Below are positions 1-7,012 of a stretch of DNA of 10,293 nucleotides, piece after piece. The DNA is from Spirochaetaceae bacterium. GTDB taxonomy: Bacteria > Spirochaetota > Spirochaetia > SZUA-6 > Bin103. The first letter of the stretch is position 1. The number at the start of each line of letters is the position of its first letter. The stretch covers positions 1-10,293 of the forward strand of contig JAPOQV010000411.1 of assembly GCA_026710565.1 (NCBI GenBank). Direction: 5' to 3'. The position numbers and the translations under genes were made by a program. Under the pieces are notes generated by a model, which searched no databases, was not told the DNA's origin, and saw only the letters and a list, made by a program, of their open reading frames with translations.

Positions 1-1
1 C

Positions 2-97
2 CTCTTCGTATACACCCGGCAGGAGGTCTTCGGGAGCAGCATTCCCGTGGCCGCCACGGCGCTCCGGACCGGCATCGAGCTGTACCGGGCCGCATAG
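2..97 (+). CDS. 3' end of an unidentified gene, cut by the left window edge
   Basis: An open frame enters from the left edge and stops with TAG at 95-97. It encodes 31 residues, from LFVYTRQEVFG to the C-terminal ELYRAA. All but three codons end in G or C, the same bias as the certain genes here, and this is the main reason to call it coding. The fragment is too short to identify. A Gfo/Idh/MocA-type sugar dehydrogenase would suit the neighbourhood, but that is only a guess. It converges on the amidohydrolase gene with 25 bases between the two stop codons. Confidence 0.5.
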   Translation, partial: LFVYTRQEVFGSSIPVAATALRTGIELYRAA

Positions 98-118
98 CCG
101 GGCGGCCCCCCGGGGCGC
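98..118. terminator. Possible GC-rich hairpin between convergent genes
   Basis: The 25-base gap between two convergent stop codons is almost entirely G and C. It can fold as GCG (102-104) with CGC (116-118), and CCC (106-108) with GGG (112-114), around a short C-rich loop. A rival pairing is CCGGG (98-102) with CCCGG (109-113). A weak TT follows on the + strand, with no real U-tract. Position supports a terminator role more than structure does. Confidence 0.3.
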
Positions 119-122
119 TTAG

Positions 123-989
123 CTAGGACCGCGGTGTGGGAAGGCGATAGGCGGCGATGGCGTTCTCCCGGAATACGCGTGCCTGCGACTCGGGGCCGTG
201 GCGCTCCACGTAGGCCTGCGCGAGCGCGAACACCGTCGCGTATGGGCCGCCCCTGCGGCAGACCGGCCAGTTGCTGGCGTACAGCAGGTGCTCGGCGCCG
301 AAGCGCTGCCAGAGCGCGTCCAGGGTGGGTTCGTAGAAGCGCACGTCGGCTGGCGACGGCTTGGTGACGGCGTTCTCCACCAAGCCGGAGATCTTGCAGT
401 ACACGTGCGGCGCGCGGGCGAGCACGGCCATGCCGTCGCACCAGGCGGGGTCGGGTGCCGACCCGTCGATGGCCACGTGGCCGATGTGGTCGATCACCAC
501 GTGCGCCTCGGGCACTGCGTCGCAGAGATCGATCAATGCCGGAAGCTCCGGGGCTCCCGGCACGACGTCCAGCGTCAGCTCGCGGGCAGCCAGCTCGCGC
601 ACGGCGTCCACCAGCATGGCGCGGCCGCGGCCGGTGATCGCGTCATTGCCCAGGCGGATCCCGCGGAACAGCGGATGCGCCCTGAAGCGGTCGAGATGTC
701 TGCGGAAGTCGGCGTCATCGTTGCGAATGTTGCCCACGAACCCGGCGATCGCGGTGTGCCCGGTGAGGTCCGCGTCGTCGGCGAGGTCCAGGATCCACTG
801 GTTGTCCTCCAGCCAGGAGCTTGCCTCGACCACCACCGTGTGGGTCACACCGTGCCCGGCTGCCACCTCCAGAAAGTGCTCGGGAAGGGTGGTGCGATAC
901 AGGTCGGGGTTGTCCGAGGGCGGCCACGGCACGCTGTGCGGGCGATGCGGATCGAAGAAGTGGGTGTGGGTGTCGATGATCTGATCCAT
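123..989 (-). CDS. Amidohydrolase 2 family protein, probable sugar-lactone hydrolase (COG3618 type)
   Basis: This gene encodes about 288 residues of a cytoplasmic TIM-barrel metal-dependent hydrolase. The N-terminus MDQIIDTHTHFFDP carries the HxH metal motif (H8, H10). A central VVIDHIGH segment (H168, H171) and a late YASNWPVC segment (around residue 240) match the order seen in COG3618, which includes L-fuconolactone and L-rhamnonolactone hydrolases. Where most relatives have an Asp in GSDWPV, this protein has N240. I chose ATG at 987-989 because the family normally begins just before the DTHTH motif; an upstream TTG at 1023-1025 would add 12 uncharacteristic residues. No clear ribosome binding site is visible for either start. 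It is divergent from the kinase operon, and a lactonase feeding an aldonate to the dehydratase encoded there would be consistent. The family is certain; the substrate is inferred. Confidence 0.85.
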   Translation of the reverse strand: MDQIIDTHTHFFDPHRPHSVPWPPSDNPDLYRTTLPEHFLEVAAGHGVTHTVVVEASSWLEDNQWILDLADDADLTGHTAIAGFVGNIRNDDADFRRHLDRFRAHPLFRGIRLGNDAITGRGRAMLVDAVRELAARELTLDVVPGAPELPALIDLCDAVPEAHVVIDHIGHVAIDGSAPDPAWCDGMAVLARAPHVYCKISGLVENAVTKPSPADVRFYEPTLDALWQRFGAEHLLYASNWPVCRRGGPYATVFALAQAYVERHGPESQARVFRENAIAAYRLPTPRS

Positions 990-1094
990 GTGCGGACGAT
1001 GCGCGACGCGCGGCGGCGCTGACAACCCGGCCGAGCTGCGGCTTTCCGACGAGGCGCGCCTCGGTCATGATCGGCGCCGAGGAGCACACCCCGC
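990..1094. promoter_or_regulatory. Divergent intergenic region with a cluster of palindromes
   Basis: These 105 bases separate the amidohydrolase and kinase start codons and should hold control signals for both. They contain a perfect 14-base palindrome CGAGGCGCGCCTCG (1050-1063), a perfect 10-base palindrome TCGGCGCCGA (1071-1080), and TCATGA (1065-1070) between them. A small GCCG/CGGC hairpin (1030-1042) is followed by TTT. The candidate Shine-Dalgarno site of the kinase, GAGGAG (1079-1084), ends 10 bases before its ATG. CCTCGG (1059-1064) can pair with CCGAGG (1077-1082) and cover part of that site. No convincing -35/-10 pair was found. The palindromes may be a repressor operator. Confidence 0.5.
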
Positions 1095-2168
1095 ATGCTG
1101 AAGATCCGCGATTCCGGCGCACTCGACTTCCTGGCGGTGGGGGCACTGGTCCACCGGCTTGATCCCGGCGTCATCCCGTTCCCGCACGCGTCGGAGCTCT
1201 CCATCCACGTCTCCGGCGGCGAGTACAACTGCGCCGCCAACCTCGCCTCCTGCTTCGGCATGCATACCGGAGTCGCCGCGGCGATGGTGTCGTATCCGAT
1301 CGGGGACATGATCGACCGCTCGGTGCGCGCCATGGGCGTTCGGCCCTTCTACAAGCGTTTCGCGCACGACGGCGTGCTCGGCCCGAACATGGCGACGGTG
1401 TACAGCGACCGCGGCGCCGGGTCGCGTGCGCCGGAGGTGTTCTACAACCGTGCGAACGAGGCGGCCGCCCGCCTGCGGCGCGGCGACTTCGACTGGGCCG
1501 GCATCATGGGGGACGGCGTCCGCTGGCTGCACTCGGGGGGAATATTCGCGGCGCTCTCGCAGACGACCCCACATCTGATCGTCGAGGCGATGCAGGCCGC
1601 CAAGGCCTCCGGGGCGGTGGTCTCCTTCGATCTGAACTACCGCGGCAAGCTGTGGCAGGTCGCCGGCGGCGCGGACACCGCGCACGCCACGCTGCGCTCG
1701 ATCGTCAGCAACGTCGACGTGCTGGTCGGCAACGAGGAGGACCTGCAGGAGGGGCTCGGCATCCCGGGTCCGGAGGCCACCGGAGAGTCCAAGCTCGACC
1801 CGCGCGCGTTCCTGCAGATGATCGATCGCGTCACCGCGGAGTTCCCGGACATCTCGGTGGTCGCCACCACGCTGCGCGAGGTGCACTCCGCCAACCGCCA
1901 CGACTGGAGCGCGGTGGCATGGGTGGAAGGCGAGGCGGTCACCGCCCCGACGTGCCGGCTCGACGTGTACGACCGGGTCGGCGGGGGAGACGGCTTTGCC
2001 GCCGGGTTCTTCTACGGCCTGTTGACCGGGGCGTCTCCGGAGGAGGCCCTGCGGCTGGGCTGGGCACACGGAGCGCTGCTGACGACGTTCCCCGGCGACA
2101 CGACCATGGCGACGCTCGACCAGGTGCGCACCCTGGCCGGCGGCAGCTCGGCGCGCATCGTCCGCTGA
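1095..2168 (+). CDS. kdgK: PfkB-family carbohydrate kinase, probable 2-keto-3-deoxygluconate kinase
   Basis: This gene encodes 357 residues of a ribokinase/PfkB-type cytoplasmic kinase that transfers phosphate from ATP to a sugar or keto-deoxy sugar acid. The substrate-binding GGEYNCAANLA segment lies at residues 41-51, SFDLNYRGKLW at 177-187, GNEED at 212-216, and the PfkB signature DRVGGGDGF at 293-301, where GGGD forms the anion hole and D299 is the expected catalytic base. The DLNYR-KLW stretch is typical of 2-keto-3-deoxygluconate kinases, which form 2-keto-3-deoxy-6-phosphogluconate. It is longer than the roughly 310 residues usual for KdgK, with extra sequence around residues 100-150. 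The start is ATG with GAGGAG 10 bases upstream. It is the first gene of an operon with the ceramidase-like and enolase-superfamily genes. The kinase family is certain; KDG as substrate is likely because a sugar-acid dehydratase candidate is downstream. Confidence 0.88.
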   Translation: MLKIRDSGALDFLAVGALVHRLDPGVIPFPHASELSIHVSGGEYNCAANLASCFGMHTGVAAAMVSYPIGDMIDRSVRAMGVRPFYKRFAHDGVLGPNMATVYSDRGAGSRAPEVFYNRANEAAARLRRGDFDWAGIMGDGVRWLHSGGIFAALSQTTPHLIVEAMQAAKASGAVVSFDLNYRGKLWQVAGGADTAHATLRSIVSNVDVLVGNEEDLQEGLGIPGPEATGESKLDPRAFLQMIDRVTAEFPDISVVATTLREVHSANRHDWSAVAWVEGEAVTAPTCRLDVYDRVGGGDGFAAGFFYGLLTGASPEEALRLGWAHGALLTTFPGDTTMATLDQVRTLAGGSSARIVR

Positions 2169-2179
2169 GGCGGTACGCG

Positions 2180-3511
2180 ATGGGCTCGGCGCAACGTGAC
2201 TCGGCAGCCGCGCTGCAGGCAGGCATCGGCGTCGCGGACATCACCCCGACCGGGCCGATCCGCATGGCCGGCTGGTCCAGCCGCGATCGTGCCTCGGAGG
2301 GGGTGAGCCATCCGCTATACGCCAAGGCACTGGCCCTGCGCGACGCCGCCGGCCACACCGGCGTCTGGGTCACGGCGGACATCCTGGGCTACAGCCGCAC
2401 GATGGCCGACACACTGGAGCGGCGGCTTCAGGAACGCTACGGCCTGTCCCTGGACCAGGTCATCCTGGGCAGCTCGCACAACCACAGCGGTCCGATGACC
2501 GGCGACCTGCTGCATCTCTATTTCGATCTCGAGCCGGGGGAAGCGGGGACCGTCGCCCGCTACACCGAGCAGTTCCTGGAGCGCGTCGCCGGCGTGGTCG
2601 GCCAAGCGCTGGAAGACCTGGCGCCGGCCGAGTTGAGCATGGGATTCGGGCTTGCAGGATTCGGCGTCAACCGCCGCCGCGCCCGCGGCGCCGACACGCT
2701 CGGGCGCCCGCAGGCGGTCGATCACGACGTACCGGTGCTTGCCGTCCGCGCGTCGGACGGCGCGCTGCGCGGCATCCTGTTCGGCTACGCCTGCCATACC
2801 ACGGCCGTGTACGACTACCACATCAACGGCGACTACGCCGGTTACGCGCAGAGCTCCCTGGAAGCGGCCTGCCCGGGCGCGACGGCGATGTTCGCGGCCG
2901 GCTGCGGCGGCGACATCAATCCGCTGCCGCGCTGGCGGGAGGGCCTGGGCGAGAGCTGCGGCGCCATGCTGAGCGCCGCGGTGCAGGACGTGCTCGGCGG
3001 GCGGTACGGCGCCATGGCGCCGGTGACCGGCCCGCTCGGCACCGGCGCCGACGAGCCGCTGCTGTCGCTGCTGGATCCGCCGGGCCGCGAGGCGCTGCAG
3101 GACGCGTTGCAGCGCCTCGGACCGGACGGCTCGGACGTGGAGCGGCGCGCGATCGAGCACCAGCTCGCCCGGCTGCAGCGGGACGGATCCTTGAAGGACC
3201 ATTGCCCCTATCCCATCCGCGTCTGGAGGTTCGGCTCGAAGCAGCTCGTGATCGCCCTGGCCGGTGAGCCGGTGGTGGACTACTCGCTGCGCTTCCGCGC
3301 CGCCTACGGCTGGAACCGCACGTGGGCGGCCGGCTACAACCACGTGCTGCTCGCCTACATCCCGTCGGGACGGGTGCTGGCCGAGGGCGACTACGAGGGC
3401 ACCACCGGCATGTTGGAGTACGGCCTGCCGGGACCGTTCGCGGGGTGGGTGGAGTCGACCATCGCCCGCTCGGTGAACCTGCTGGTGACGCGGTTGTCGT
3501 CCGCACCGTGA
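2180..3511 (+). CDS. Neutral/alkaline ceramidase-like hydrolase (N-terminal domain only)
   Basis: This gene encodes 443 residues resembling the catalytic domain of neutral/alkaline non-lysosomal ceramidase (Pfam PF04734), zinc enzymes that cleave an amide bond. The opening AGIGVADITPTGP (14-26) is the family's typical start. GSSHNHSGP (97-105; H100, H102) and GYACHTT (202-208; H206) are the expected zinc histidines. FAAGCGGDINP (238-248) is another conserved block. E362 in AGEPV and Y393 in LAYIP are probably the remaining zinc ligands, by comparison with the Pseudomonas enzyme. There is no signal peptide and no C-terminal immunoglobulin-like domain, unlike secreted true ceramidases, so the protein is probably cytosolic. 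ATG at 2180 was chosen because the family motif begins soon after it; the frame is open upstream only as a shadow through the kinase gene. It lies 11 bases after the kinase stop and overlaps the next start by 4 bases. The substrate is unknown. Confidence 0.82.
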   Translation: MGSAQRDSAAALQAGIGVADITPTGPIRMAGWSSRDRASEGVSHPLYAKALALRDAAGHTGVWVTADILGYSRTMADTLERRLQERYGLSLDQVILGSSHNHSGPMTGDLLHLYFDLEPGEAGTVARYTEQFLERVAGVVGQALEDLAPAELSMGFGLAGFGVNRRRARGADTLGRPQAVDHDVPVLAVRASDGALRGILFGYACHTTAVYDYHINGDYAGYAQSSLEAACPGATAMFAAGCGGDINPLPRWREGLGESCGAMLSAAVQDVLGGRYGAMAPVTGPLGTGADEPLLSLLDPPGREALQDALQRLGPDGSDVERRAIEHQLARLQRDGSLKDHCPYPIRVWRFGSKQLVIALAGEPVVDYSLRFRAAYGWNRTWAAGYNHVLLAYIPSGRVLAEGDYEGTTGMLEYGLPGPFAGWVESTIARSVNLLVTRLSSAP

Positions 3512-4653
3512 GTGGCGGAAGCGGCATACGCATCCACCTGGAGCGGTGCGCGGCGGTCACCGCTACGCCTCACACGACCTGGGTCTTCGCGGTGCTGGGA
3601 GACGGCGAAGGCGCCTCCACCACGGTCGAGGTCACTTCCGGCCGTTCGGAGCAGGTGATCGATGCGCTGGCCGGCATGGTCGAGGAGCTGAGCGGCGCCG
3701 ATGGGGCCGGCGAGGGACAGGTCGAGGAGTTGCTGGGCCTCGCGCGGCAGCGGCTCCGGTCGGATGTGGTGCTCGCCACCGCGGTCAGCGCACTGCGCAC
3801 CGCTCTGGCTCAGTTGGCAGCCGCCCGGGCCGGCGTGAGCCTGCACCGCTCTCTGGGAGCCGAGACCGCCGGGCCCGTCGAGCTCTATGCCAACATCAAC
3901 CGGGGCCTGCACGCCACCGACCGGACTCCCGGCGCCTTCGAACGCGCCGCAGCGCGCGCCGCTCGGGAAGGGTTCGGGACGCTCAAGTGCGCGCCGTTCG
4001 ACGAGGTGTCGCCGGCCATGGCGCCGGACCGCATGCTGCGTGAGGCGGAGCCGGGCCTGGAGCGGGTACGGGCCGTACGCCGCGCGATCGGGCCCGATGC
4101 GCGCCTGCTGGTCGATTGTCACAGCCGCTTCGCGCGCGAGGCGGCGCCCATGATCGCGAGCGATCTCGCGGCGCTCGACGTCGGCTGGTTCGAAGAGCCC
4201 GTGCAGCCGACGTCAGCGGCCGACGAGCTGGCCGCGATCGCACGCGACGTGCCGATGACGGTCGCGGGCGGCGAGAGCGGCTACGGGGTCGAGTGCTTCG
4301 ACGGCCTCCTGGACGCGCGGGCGGTAGCGGTCGTGATGCCGGACGTCAAGTACTGCGGCGGCGTGGCCGAGGCGGTGCGTGCGGGCCGGTCCGCCATCGG
4401 GCGGGGCGGGGGAGTGTCGCTGCACAGTCCGTCGGGACCGATCTCGCTGCTGGCCAGCGCTCACGTCACGGCCGCGGTGGACGGCGCCCTGCCGCTGGAG
4501 CACGCCGTCCACGAGGTCGACTGGCGCGCCGACCTGATCGAGCCGGCCGAGCGTATCGAGAACGGCCGCCTGCTGCTGCCGACAACCGCGGGATTGGGGG
4601 CGGCGCTGAGCGGGAAGCTGGTGCGGCGTCACGGCCGGATCTGGATGCCCTGA
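3508..4653 (+). CDS. Enolase-superfamily (mandelate racemase/muconate lactonizing type) enzyme, probable sugar-acid dehydratase
   Basis: This gene encodes 381 residues starting at a GTG whose last two bases are shared with the previous stop (GTGA), a 4-base overlap that suggests translational coupling. An N-terminal capping domain (about 1-120) precedes the TIM barrel. Expected active-site residues are K160 (second strand), D203 in VDCHSRF, E229 in WFEEP and E256 in AGGESG as Mg2+ ligands, then D279 in MPDVKYCGG and H306 in SLHSPSG as the His-Asp dyad. The D-x-H arrangement (D203, H205) recalls D-galactonate dehydratase. The second lysine of the usual K-x-K motif is replaced by A162. Family members dehydrate or epimerise sugar acids; next to a KDG-type kinase, aldonate dehydration to a 2-keto-3-deoxy acid is the best reading. 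The exact acid substrate is not determinable. It is the last gene of the operon. Confidence 0.87.
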   Translation: MSGGSGIRIHLERCAAVTATPHTTWVFAVLGDGEGASTTVEVTSGRSEQVIDALAGMVEELSGADGAGEGQVEELLGLARQRLRSDVVLATAVSALRTALAQLAAARAGVSLHRSLGAETAGPVELYANINRGLHATDRTPGAFERAAARAAREGFGTLKCAPFDEVSPAMAPDRMLREAEPGLERVRAVRRAIGPDARLLVDCHSRFAREAAPMIASDLAALDVGWFEEPVQPTSAADELAAIARDVPMTVAGGESGYGVECFDGLLDARAVAVVMPDVKYCGGVAEAVRAGRSAIGRGGGVSLHSPSGPISLLASAHVTAAVDGALPLEHAVHEVDWRADLIEPAERIENGRLLLPTTAGLGAALSGKLVRRHGRIWMP

Positions 4654-4667
4654 GCGGGCCGTCCCGC
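4654..4667. terminator. Short GC hairpin filling the gap between two convergent operons
   Basis: The whole interval between the dehydratase stop and the livM stop is GCGGG-CCGT-CCCGC, a perfect 5-bp G/C stem with a 4-base loop. It is readable from both strands. No U-tract follows on either side, so it is a weak intrinsic terminator at best, though a bidirectional role is plausible from its position. Confidence 0.4.
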
Positions 4668-5999
4668 CTATCGCCGCTCTTCCGGAATCAGGCCGCGCGG
4701 AGCGAACCGCAGGACGAGGAGAAGGACCAGCCCCATTACGACCGGCCGCATGTGGGCGGCGCTGCCCAGGAGATGCCCCCGTAGCGGACTTTCCGGTGAC
4801 AGGGGAGAGGTGACCACCTCCATGAGGCGCAGGCCGACCGGCTCGGCCTGGATCCAGACATACCAGATGAGGAAGCCGCCGAGCACGGCGCCCCAGTTGT
4901 TGCCCGAGCCGCCCACGATCACCATCACCCAGATCAGGAAGGTGAAGCGCATCGGCTGGTAGGATGCGGGCGTGAACTGGCCGTCGAGCGTCGTCAGCAT
5001 GGCGCCGGCGATGCCGATCACGGCGGAGCCCAGCACGAAGACCTGCAGGTGGCGGGAGGGGACGTCCTTTCCCATCGCGCGGGCGGCCGTCTCGTTATCC
5101 CGGATGGCGCGCATCATCCGGCCCCAGGGCGACCGCAACGCGGTCTCCGACAGCCACGTGAGGATGACCAGCACCAGCAGGAACAGTCCCGCGTAACAGA
5201 GCTTGACGACGATCGAGGACAGGTCCACGTGCGACACGCCGAGCGTTGCAGCCCACTCCTGGAACCACGCCGCGTTCTGGAGATCGATCTCGTACGGGAC
5301 CGGGCGCGGCAGTCCGTTGACGTTCTTGACCCCCCGCGTCAGCCACTCCTCGTACTTGAGGAAGGCGACGATGATCTCGGAGATGCCAAGGGTCGCGATA
5401 GCAAGGTAGTCGGAGCGCAGGCTGAGGCTGATCTTGCACACCCAGGCCGCCCCCGCGGCGAACGCGCCCCCCACCAGCCAGGACAGGACGATGGGAAGGC
5501 CGAGCCCGCCCAGGTAGCCGGTGACCGTGGGCTCCACCGCTTCGATGGCCTCCACCGCCGGCGCGAACACCGCGCGGGCCGCCAGGCCGCCGCCGATCAG
5601 CAGGCACGCCACCGCGAGCCGCCGGTAGAGCGGCTTCCCGAGCCGGCGGCGGACGAACAGCACGGCGATCACGGTGAGCGCCGCAAGGCCAAGTGCCACC
5701 AGCACGCCGGCCCCGCCGGCGCGCCAGGCGGCGGTCACCGGCGGCATCGCCACCAGCACGCCGGCCAGTCCGCCGAGGGCGGCGAAGCCCATCACGCCGG
5801 AGTTGAACAGGCCGGCGTAGCCCCACTGGATGTTGACGCCGAGCGTCATGATGGCCGAGATCAGGCACAGGTTGAGAATCGCCAGCGCCAGGGACCAGCT
5901 CTGCACCAGGCCCACCACGCAGACGAGCGCCGCCATGGCCGCGAACAGGACGGGCTTGCGCGGGATCCGCGCCATCCACGGGCTGGATTGGCTGCTCAT
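4668..5999 (-). CDS. livM: LIV/HAAT-type ABC transporter, inner-membrane permease LivM
   Basis: This gene encodes a 443-residue hydrophobic permease, the second membrane subunit of a branched-chain amino acid type importer (BPD_transp_2 family). It starts with about two predicted membrane segments (18-32, 36-54) and contains the family segment NIQWGYAGLFNSG (56-68). Further hydrophobic spans lie near 74-85, 95-116, 128-146, 168-187, 263-283, 318-336, 352-363 and 417-430. The cytoplasmic loop WGRMMRAIRDNETAARAMG (292-310) is the conserved segment that contacts the ATPases. The start is ATG at 5997-5999, overlapping the livH stop by 4 bases (ATGA), with a GGGGG stretch just upstream as the ribosome binding site. 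The frame stays open far upstream through livH and livF, but this has no permease-like content and is a GC shadow. Last gene of the operon, convergent with the sugar-acid operon. Confidence 0.93.
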   Translation of the reverse strand: MSSQSSPWMARIPRKPVLFAAMAALVCVVGLVQSWSLALAILNLCLISAIMTLGVNIQWGYAGLFNSGVMGFAALGGLAGVLVAMPPVTAAWRAGGAGVLVALGLAALTVIAVLFVRRRLGKPLYRRLAVACLLIGGGLAARAVFAPAVEAIEAVEPTVTGYLGGLGLPIVLSWLVGGAFAAGAAWVCKISLSLRSDYLAIATLGISEIIVAFLKYEEWLTRGVKNVNGLPRPVPYEIDLQNAAWFQEWAATLGVSHVDLSSIVVKLCYAGLFLLVLVILTWLSETALRSPWGRMMRAIRDNETAARAMGKDVPSRHLQVFVLGSAVIGIAGAMLTTLDGQFTPASYQPMRFTFLIWVMVIVGGSGNNWGAVLGGFLIWYVWIQAEPVGLRLMEVVTSPLSPESPLRGHLLGSAAHMRPVVMGLVLLLVLRFAPRGLIPEERR

Positions 6000-7009
6000 G
6001 TCGACTTGCCCCCGAAGATGCCGGTGGGCTTCACGACCAGCACGACGACCAGGATGAAGAACGAGACGGCGAACTTGTAGTCGGTGGAGAGCAACTGGAC
6101 CAGACCCTCCGGACGCCAGCCCTCCGGCCCCAGGTAGGTCAGGAACTTCTTGTACGGATAGGTGATCAGCACCTCCGAGAACGCCACCACGAAGCCGCCG
6201 ACGATGGCCCCGAGCGGGCTGCCCAGGCCGCCGACGATGGCGGCCGCGAAGATCGGCAACAGCAGCGACAGGTAGACGAACGGCTTGAAGCTCTTGTCCA
6301 GGCCGTACAGCGTGCCGGCCACCGCGGCCAGCGCGCCGACGATGACCCAGGTGACGGCCACCACGTGCTCCGGGTTGATGCCGGACAGCAGGGCCAGGTC
6401 CTCGTTGTCCGAGTAGGCGCGCATCGACTTGCCGGTCCGCGTCCTGCCGAGAAACCAGAACAGCCAGAACGCCAGGATGGCCGTCACCGCGACCGTGATG
6501 GTCTGCGTGGTCTTGATGGCCAGGCCCTCGCGGAGCCCCGTGGCCTCCTTGAACTGGCGGACGCTGACGACGAACCGCGTCCCGTCGGTGAACACCTGGT
6601 CGTCGGGGCCGATCACGAAGCGGATGAGCCCGTTGATCACGAACATGACGCCGACACTGGCGACCAGCAGGATCACGGGCGCCGCTCTCTTGCGGCGGTA
6701 GAAGCGATAGATCCAGCGATCGGTGAGCAGGCACAAGACGCCAGTGGCGACGATACCAGCGGGGAGGGCCAGCAGCGCGGTGGGCAGGGGACCGAGGCCG
6801 ACCTCCCCGGACTGCAGCAGCCAAGTGAAGAGGATGGTGACCATGGCGCCGAACGCCATGGTCTCGCCATGCGCGAAGTTGGAGAAGCGCAGCACGCCGT
6901 ACACCAGCGTCACCCCCAGCGCGCCGAGCGCGATCTGGCAGCCGTAGACGGTGGCCGGAACCAGCACGAAATTGGCGAGGAGCACGACCGCATTGACGAG
7001 GTCGGTCAT
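5996..7009 (-). CDS. livH: LIV/HAAT-type ABC transporter, inner-membrane permease LivH
   Basis: This gene encodes a 337-residue integral membrane permease that pairs with LivM to form the channel of the importer. The N-terminal segment contains GVTLVYGVLRFSNFAHGE (32-49), a strongly conserved LivH block. The cytoplasmic loop GKSMRAYSDNEDLALLSGI (193-211) is the ATPase-contact region. The FAAAIVGGLGSPLGAIVGG block (254-272) is also characteristic, and the protein ends in hydrophobic VVVLVVKPTGIFGGKS. About eight hydrophobic spans can be counted. The start is ATG at 7007-7009, three bases after the livF stop. GGAGG at 7017-7021 (+ coordinates), inside the last codons of livF, lies 7 bases upstream and is a strong ribosome binding site. 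The stop overlaps the livM start. Confidence 0.95.
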   Translation of the reverse strand: MTDLVNAVVLLANFVLVPATVYGCQIALGALGVTLVYGVLRFSNFAHGETMAFGAMVTILFTWLLQSGEVGLGPLPTALLALPAGIVATGVLCLLTDRWIYRFYRRKRAAPVILLVASVGVMFVINGLIRFVIGPDDQVFTDGTRFVVSVRQFKEATGLREGLAIKTTQTITVAVTAILAFWLFWFLGRTRTGKSMRAYSDNEDLALLSGINPEHVVAVTWVIVGALAAVAGTLYGLDKSFKPFVYLSLLLPIFAAAIVGGLGSPLGAIVGGFVVAFSEVLITYPYKKFLTYLGPEGWRPEGLVQLLSTDYKFAVSFFILVVVLVVKPTGIFGGKST

Positions 7010-7012
7010 CGC

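Noticed and set aside
1065..2069. Open frame of about 330 codons opposite the kinase gene
   Set aside because: It has no recognisable motif and covers the kinase, whose PfkB signatures are unambiguous.
1652..2179. Upstream extension of the ceramidase-like frame into the kinase gene
   Set aside because: The extension is Arg/Gly-rich shadow sequence; the family's conserved N-terminus begins about 14 residues after ATG 2180.
3322..3507. Upstream extension of the dehydratase frame into the ceramidase-like gene
   Set aside because: It overlaps conserved ceramidase-family sequence, and the GTG overlapping the stop gives a normal protein length.
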